Source: an uncultured Enterocloster sp. (lineage in GTDB: Bacteria; Bacillota; Clostridia; Lachnospirales; Lachnospiraceae). Taken from it: a stretch of 7,390 nucleotides of DNA. Below the pieces are notes generated by a model that was given only the letters and a program-made list of their open reading frames with translations, had not been told where the DNA came from and did not search any database. Numbering within the stretch: position 1 is the first letter of the stretch; every line of letters begins with the position of its first letter. The DNA is taken from assembly GCA_944382045.1 (NCBI GenBank), contig CALWMT010000131.1:1-7390 (forward strand). Direction: 5' to 3'. Shown here one piece after another: positions 5,728 to 7,390 of the stretch. The translations under genes and the position numbers were made by a program.

Positions 5728-6003
5728 ATGAAGGAATATATCGAAGAACGGGCTGTAGCAATCGCCAATTACATCATAGACCACAATGCCACTGTGAGGC
5801 AGACGGCCAAGCGGTTTGGGATCAGCAAGTCTACGGTACATAAGGACGTCACCGACCGCCTGACCCACATCAACCCCGGCCTGGCCTCCCAGGCGCGGGT
5901 TGTTCTGGATGTGAACAAGTCGGAGCGCCATATCCGGGGCGGCATGGCCACCAGGGAGAAATACCAGCATCGTCTGGCTATCTGCAGCAAGGAAGACGAG
6001 TGA
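5728..6003 (+). CDS. spoIIID: Stage III sporulation transcriptional regulator SpoIIID
   Basis: SpoIIID is a small mother-cell DNA-binding protein that activates and represses sigma-E genes and helps switch the mother cell towards sigma-K. The 91-residue product closely follows B. subtilis SpoIIID: YIEERAVAIANYI at the start, a helix-turn-helix at about 23-44 (TVRQTAKRFGISKSTVHKDV), then RLTHINPGLA. The basic C-terminal region (62-80, including KSERHIRGGMATREKY) makes extra DNA contacts in the known protein. AGGGG at 5716-5720 lies seven bases before the ATG. It has its own sigma-E-like promoter and a strong terminator, so it is probably monocistronic. In other Firmicutes the gene often sits near spoIID/spoIIQ or mreB/mbl genes; here the visible neighbours are two membrane-protein genes. 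Its presence implies an endospore-forming host. Confidence 0.96.
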   Translation: MKEYIEERAVAIANYIIDHNATVRQTAKRFGISKSTVHKDVTDRLTHINPGLASQARVVLDVNKSERHIRGGMATREKYQHRLAICSKEDE

Positions 6004-6025
6004 AGTATGCAATAAGACCATAGCA

Positions 6026-6060
6026 GGGGCGCCGCACGGAATATTTCGTGCGGACGCCCC
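6026..6060 (+). terminator. Terminator after spoIIID
   Basis: A 13-bp GC-rich stem (GGGGCGCCGCACG at 6026-6038 with 6047-6060) has one bulged A at 6054 and an 8-base AT-rich loop. It lies 23 bases after the spoIIID stop. The tail ATTGCTTTGTCT is moderately T-rich. The stem is strong; the tail also contains the -35 box of the next promoter. Confidence 0.75.
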
Positions 6061-6061
6061 A

Positions 6062-6090
6062 TTGCTTTGTCTGGCGGCAGGATATATAAT
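6062..6090 (+). promoter_or_regulatory. Promoter of the permease gene
   Basis: TTGCTT (6062-6067), 17 bases, then a perfect TATAAT (6085-6090). The predicted start is about 6097. A start there leaves about 15 bases before the ATG at 6112 but about 33 before the ATG at 6130, which favours the later start codon. Confidence 0.65.
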
Positions 6091-6129
6091 AGGCGTGACA
6101 GTTGATTAAGAATGGAGCTAAGACAAAAG

Positions 6130-7272
6130 ATGAAAGCATTTCTGCGTTTTTTTAAGGGGGAGACGGTATTCTGTGTCTCCCTGTTCCTGGCTGTTTTATC
6201 CTCGTTTGCGGTGCGGCCGGATGCGGCCTATCTGGCCTACCCGGATTACCGGACCCTGGCCCTGCTGTTCAGCCTGATGATCATTGTGGCGGGATTTAGG
6301 AGCCTTGGCGTGTTTGATTTTCTGGGGCAGTCCCTGTTAAAAAGGGCGGGAAGCCTGCGCAGGCTTTCCGTGACCATGGTGCTTCTGTGCTTTGGGTGCA
6401 GCATGGTGATCACCAACGATGTGACGCTCATCACCTTTGTGCCCTTTACCATCCTGGTATTCCGCATGATCGGGGAGGAGGAGCGGGTTCTGAAGGTGGT
6501 GGTGCTGGAGACCATAGCGGCCAATCTGGGCAGCATGGCCACGCCCATCGGCAATCCTCAGAACCTCTACCTGTATTCTGCCTTCTTTATGACCTTCGGA
6601 CAGTTTGCCTGGGCGGTGCTTCCCTATGCTGCACTGTCTCTGGCTCTGCTTCTTGCGGTGCTTCTTAAGGACCAGGACAGGCGGCTGGTGAAGACAGCGG
6701 CCGCAGGGGACAAGGCCATGGATTGGGCCAGACTGAAGGTGTCGTTTTTTGTCTACTGCCTGCTTTTGGCGCTGTGCCTGCTTGTGGTGTTCCGCATTCT
6801 CCCCTATGGGCCGGTGCTGATCTGTGTGGCGGCGGTTATGTATCTGGTGAACCGCAGGCTCTTTGGGGCAGTAGACTATTTCCTTCTGCTGACCTTTGTG
6901 TGCTTCTTTATCTTCATCGGCAATGTGAAGCGGATTCCTGAGATCAGCGCCCTTCTGTCCTCCCTGGTGGAGGGGAGAGAGCTCTGGGCCGGCATCCTGG
7001 CCAGCCAGGTGATCAGCAATGTGCCGGCGGCTATCCTTCTGGCGGGGTTCACGGAAAATGCCCCGGCACTCCTCACCGGAGTAAATCTGGGAGGCCTTGG
7101 CACACTCATCGCGTCCCTGGCCAGCCTTATATCCTTCAAATTATTCTCAAGAGATTATCCCTGGCGGAAGGGGGCCTTCATGAAGACCTTTACCCTGTGG
7201 AATCTGATCTTCCTGGCGGTCTTGGCCGCCGCGGCCGTCCTGCTCTCAGCAGCTGTGCCCACGGGAGCCTGA
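6130..7272 (+). CDS. SLC13/ArsB-type anion permease (citrate-transporter-like, IT superfamily)
   Basis: A 380-residue, very hydrophobic protein of the ion transporter superfamily (CitMHS/ArsB/NhaD/SLC13 relatives), probably a secondary transporter of a carboxylate or other anion in the cytoplasmic membrane. About ten or more membrane segments can be drawn, and two internally related halves each carry a re-entrant-loop motif. In the first half these are TNDVT (95-99) and MATPIGNPQN (136-145). In the second half it is SQVISNVPA (292-300). The substrate cannot be assigned. I chose the ATG at 6130 because GGAG (6114-6117) precedes it and the product opens with MKAFLRFFKGE, as I recall for relatives. 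The in-frame ATG at 6112 adds six residues but has no ribosome site and almost no leader; it remains possible. The gene has its own promoter after the spoIIID terminator. Confidence 0.85.
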   Translation: MKAFLRFFKGETVFCVSLFLAVLSSFAVRPDAAYLAYPDYRTLALLFSLMIIVAGFRSLGVFDFLGQSLLKRAGSLRRLSVTMVLLCFGCSMVITNDVTLITFVPFTILVFRMIGEEERVLKVVVLETIAANLGSMATPIGNPQNLYLYSAFFMTFGQFAWAVLPYAALSLALLLAVLLKDQDRRLVKTAAAGDKAMDWARLKVSFFVYCLLLALCLLVVFRILPYGPVLICVAAVMYLVNRRLFGAVDYFLLLTFVCFFIFIGNVKRIPEISALLSSLVEGRELWAGILASQVISNVPAAILLAGFTENAPALLTGVNLGGLGTLIASLASLISFKLFSRDYPWRKGAFMKTFTLWNLIFLAVLAAAAVLLSAAVPTGA

Positions 7273-7316
7273 CGGGAAGTGCTCGGCTGCCATGCCTGCC
7301 GGAGCCTGAGGAAAAA

Positions 7317-7343
7317 GCGCCTCCCGACCCACCGGGGAGGCGC
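7317..7343 (-). terminator. Terminator oriented for an incoming minus-strand gene, possibly bidirectional
   Basis: A perfect 9-bp stem (GCGCCTCCC at 7317-7325 with 7335-7343) has a 9-base loop. On the plus strand AAAAA precedes it, so minus-strand transcripts end the hairpin with UUUUU, the classic intrinsic terminator form. The plus-strand tail (CTGGTTAT) is weaker but may still help end the permease transcript. Confidence 0.75.
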
Positions 7344-7347
7344 CTGG

Positions 7348-7390
7348 TTATACCTCCCATGCAGGAATGGCATATCCGGGCTGCAAGATA
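7348..7390 (-). CDS. Probable C-terminal end of a convergent gene, 5' part outside window
   Basis: On the minus strand one frame reads ILQPGYAIPAWEV and then TAA (7350-7348), five bases before the minus-oriented terminator at 7317-7343. The position of the stop directly ahead of a U-tailed hairpin is the main support. Thirteen residues are too few to identify a family, and I do not recognise the ending. The other two minus-strand frames are open through this stretch, so frame choice rests on the terminator context. Confidence 0.4.
   Translation of the reverse strand, partial: ILQPGYAIPAWEV

Noticed and set aside
6094..6103. A possible SpoIIID binding site in front of the permease gene
   Set aside because: Only part of the recalled consensus is matched (the ACAG core and the final pyrimidine); short degenerate motifs like this are expected by chance.

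Overview
The window looks like chromosomal DNA from an endospore-forming, anaerobic Firmicute, most likely a Lachnospiraceae-type Clostridium. The signs are a clear SpoIIID sporulation regulator, a hydrogenase-maturation HypE, strong purine-rich Shine-Dalgarno sites, and moderately GC-rich genes interrupted by one AT-rich patch. The taxonomic placement is inference; no marker RNA is present.

Layout. (1) 1-827, plus: HypE, missing its N-terminal ~60 residues, ending in the conserved Pro-Arg-Ile-Cys tail, followed by an 11-bp hairpin at 833-860. (2) 876-2770, minus: a two-gene operon of a D-amino-acid aminotransferase-like enzyme and a DmpA-type P1 peptidase. The genes overlap by ATGA and have a good sigma-A-type promoter at 2835-2863. 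(3) 2911-3646, plus: an AT-rich toxin-antitoxin cassette of an AbrB-fold antitoxin and a PIN-domain toxin, also overlapping by ATGA. It has an extended -10 promoter and a 17-bp palindrome at the predicted transcription start. (4) 3643-3801: a promoter over the toxin stop codon, followed by a structured leader whose last hairpin contains the only ribosome-site-like sequence of the next gene. (5) 3802-5643, plus: a FUSC-family membrane protein. (6) 5672-6060: spoIIID with a sigma-E-like promoter and a strong hairpin terminator. (7) 6062-7272, plus: a SLC13/ArsB-type (ion transporter superfamily) permease with its own promoter. (8) 7317-7390: a terminator oriented for a minus-strand gene, and probably the last 13 codons of that gene.

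How the genes relate. The aminotransferase and P1 peptidase plausibly act together on D-amino acids or on peptides and amides containing them. The toxin-antitoxin pair is a self-contained cassette that differs in composition from its surroundings and sits between the peptidase operon and the FUSC gene. The FUSC gene, spoIIID and the permease each appear to have their own promoter, so they are neighbours rather than one operon. The least conventional part is the FUSC leader (about 3660-3801), where two alternative RNA foldings can be drawn. No CRISPR array, rRNA, tRNA or insertion sequence was seen, and no gene-free stretch exceeds 300 bases; the longest is 2771-2975.
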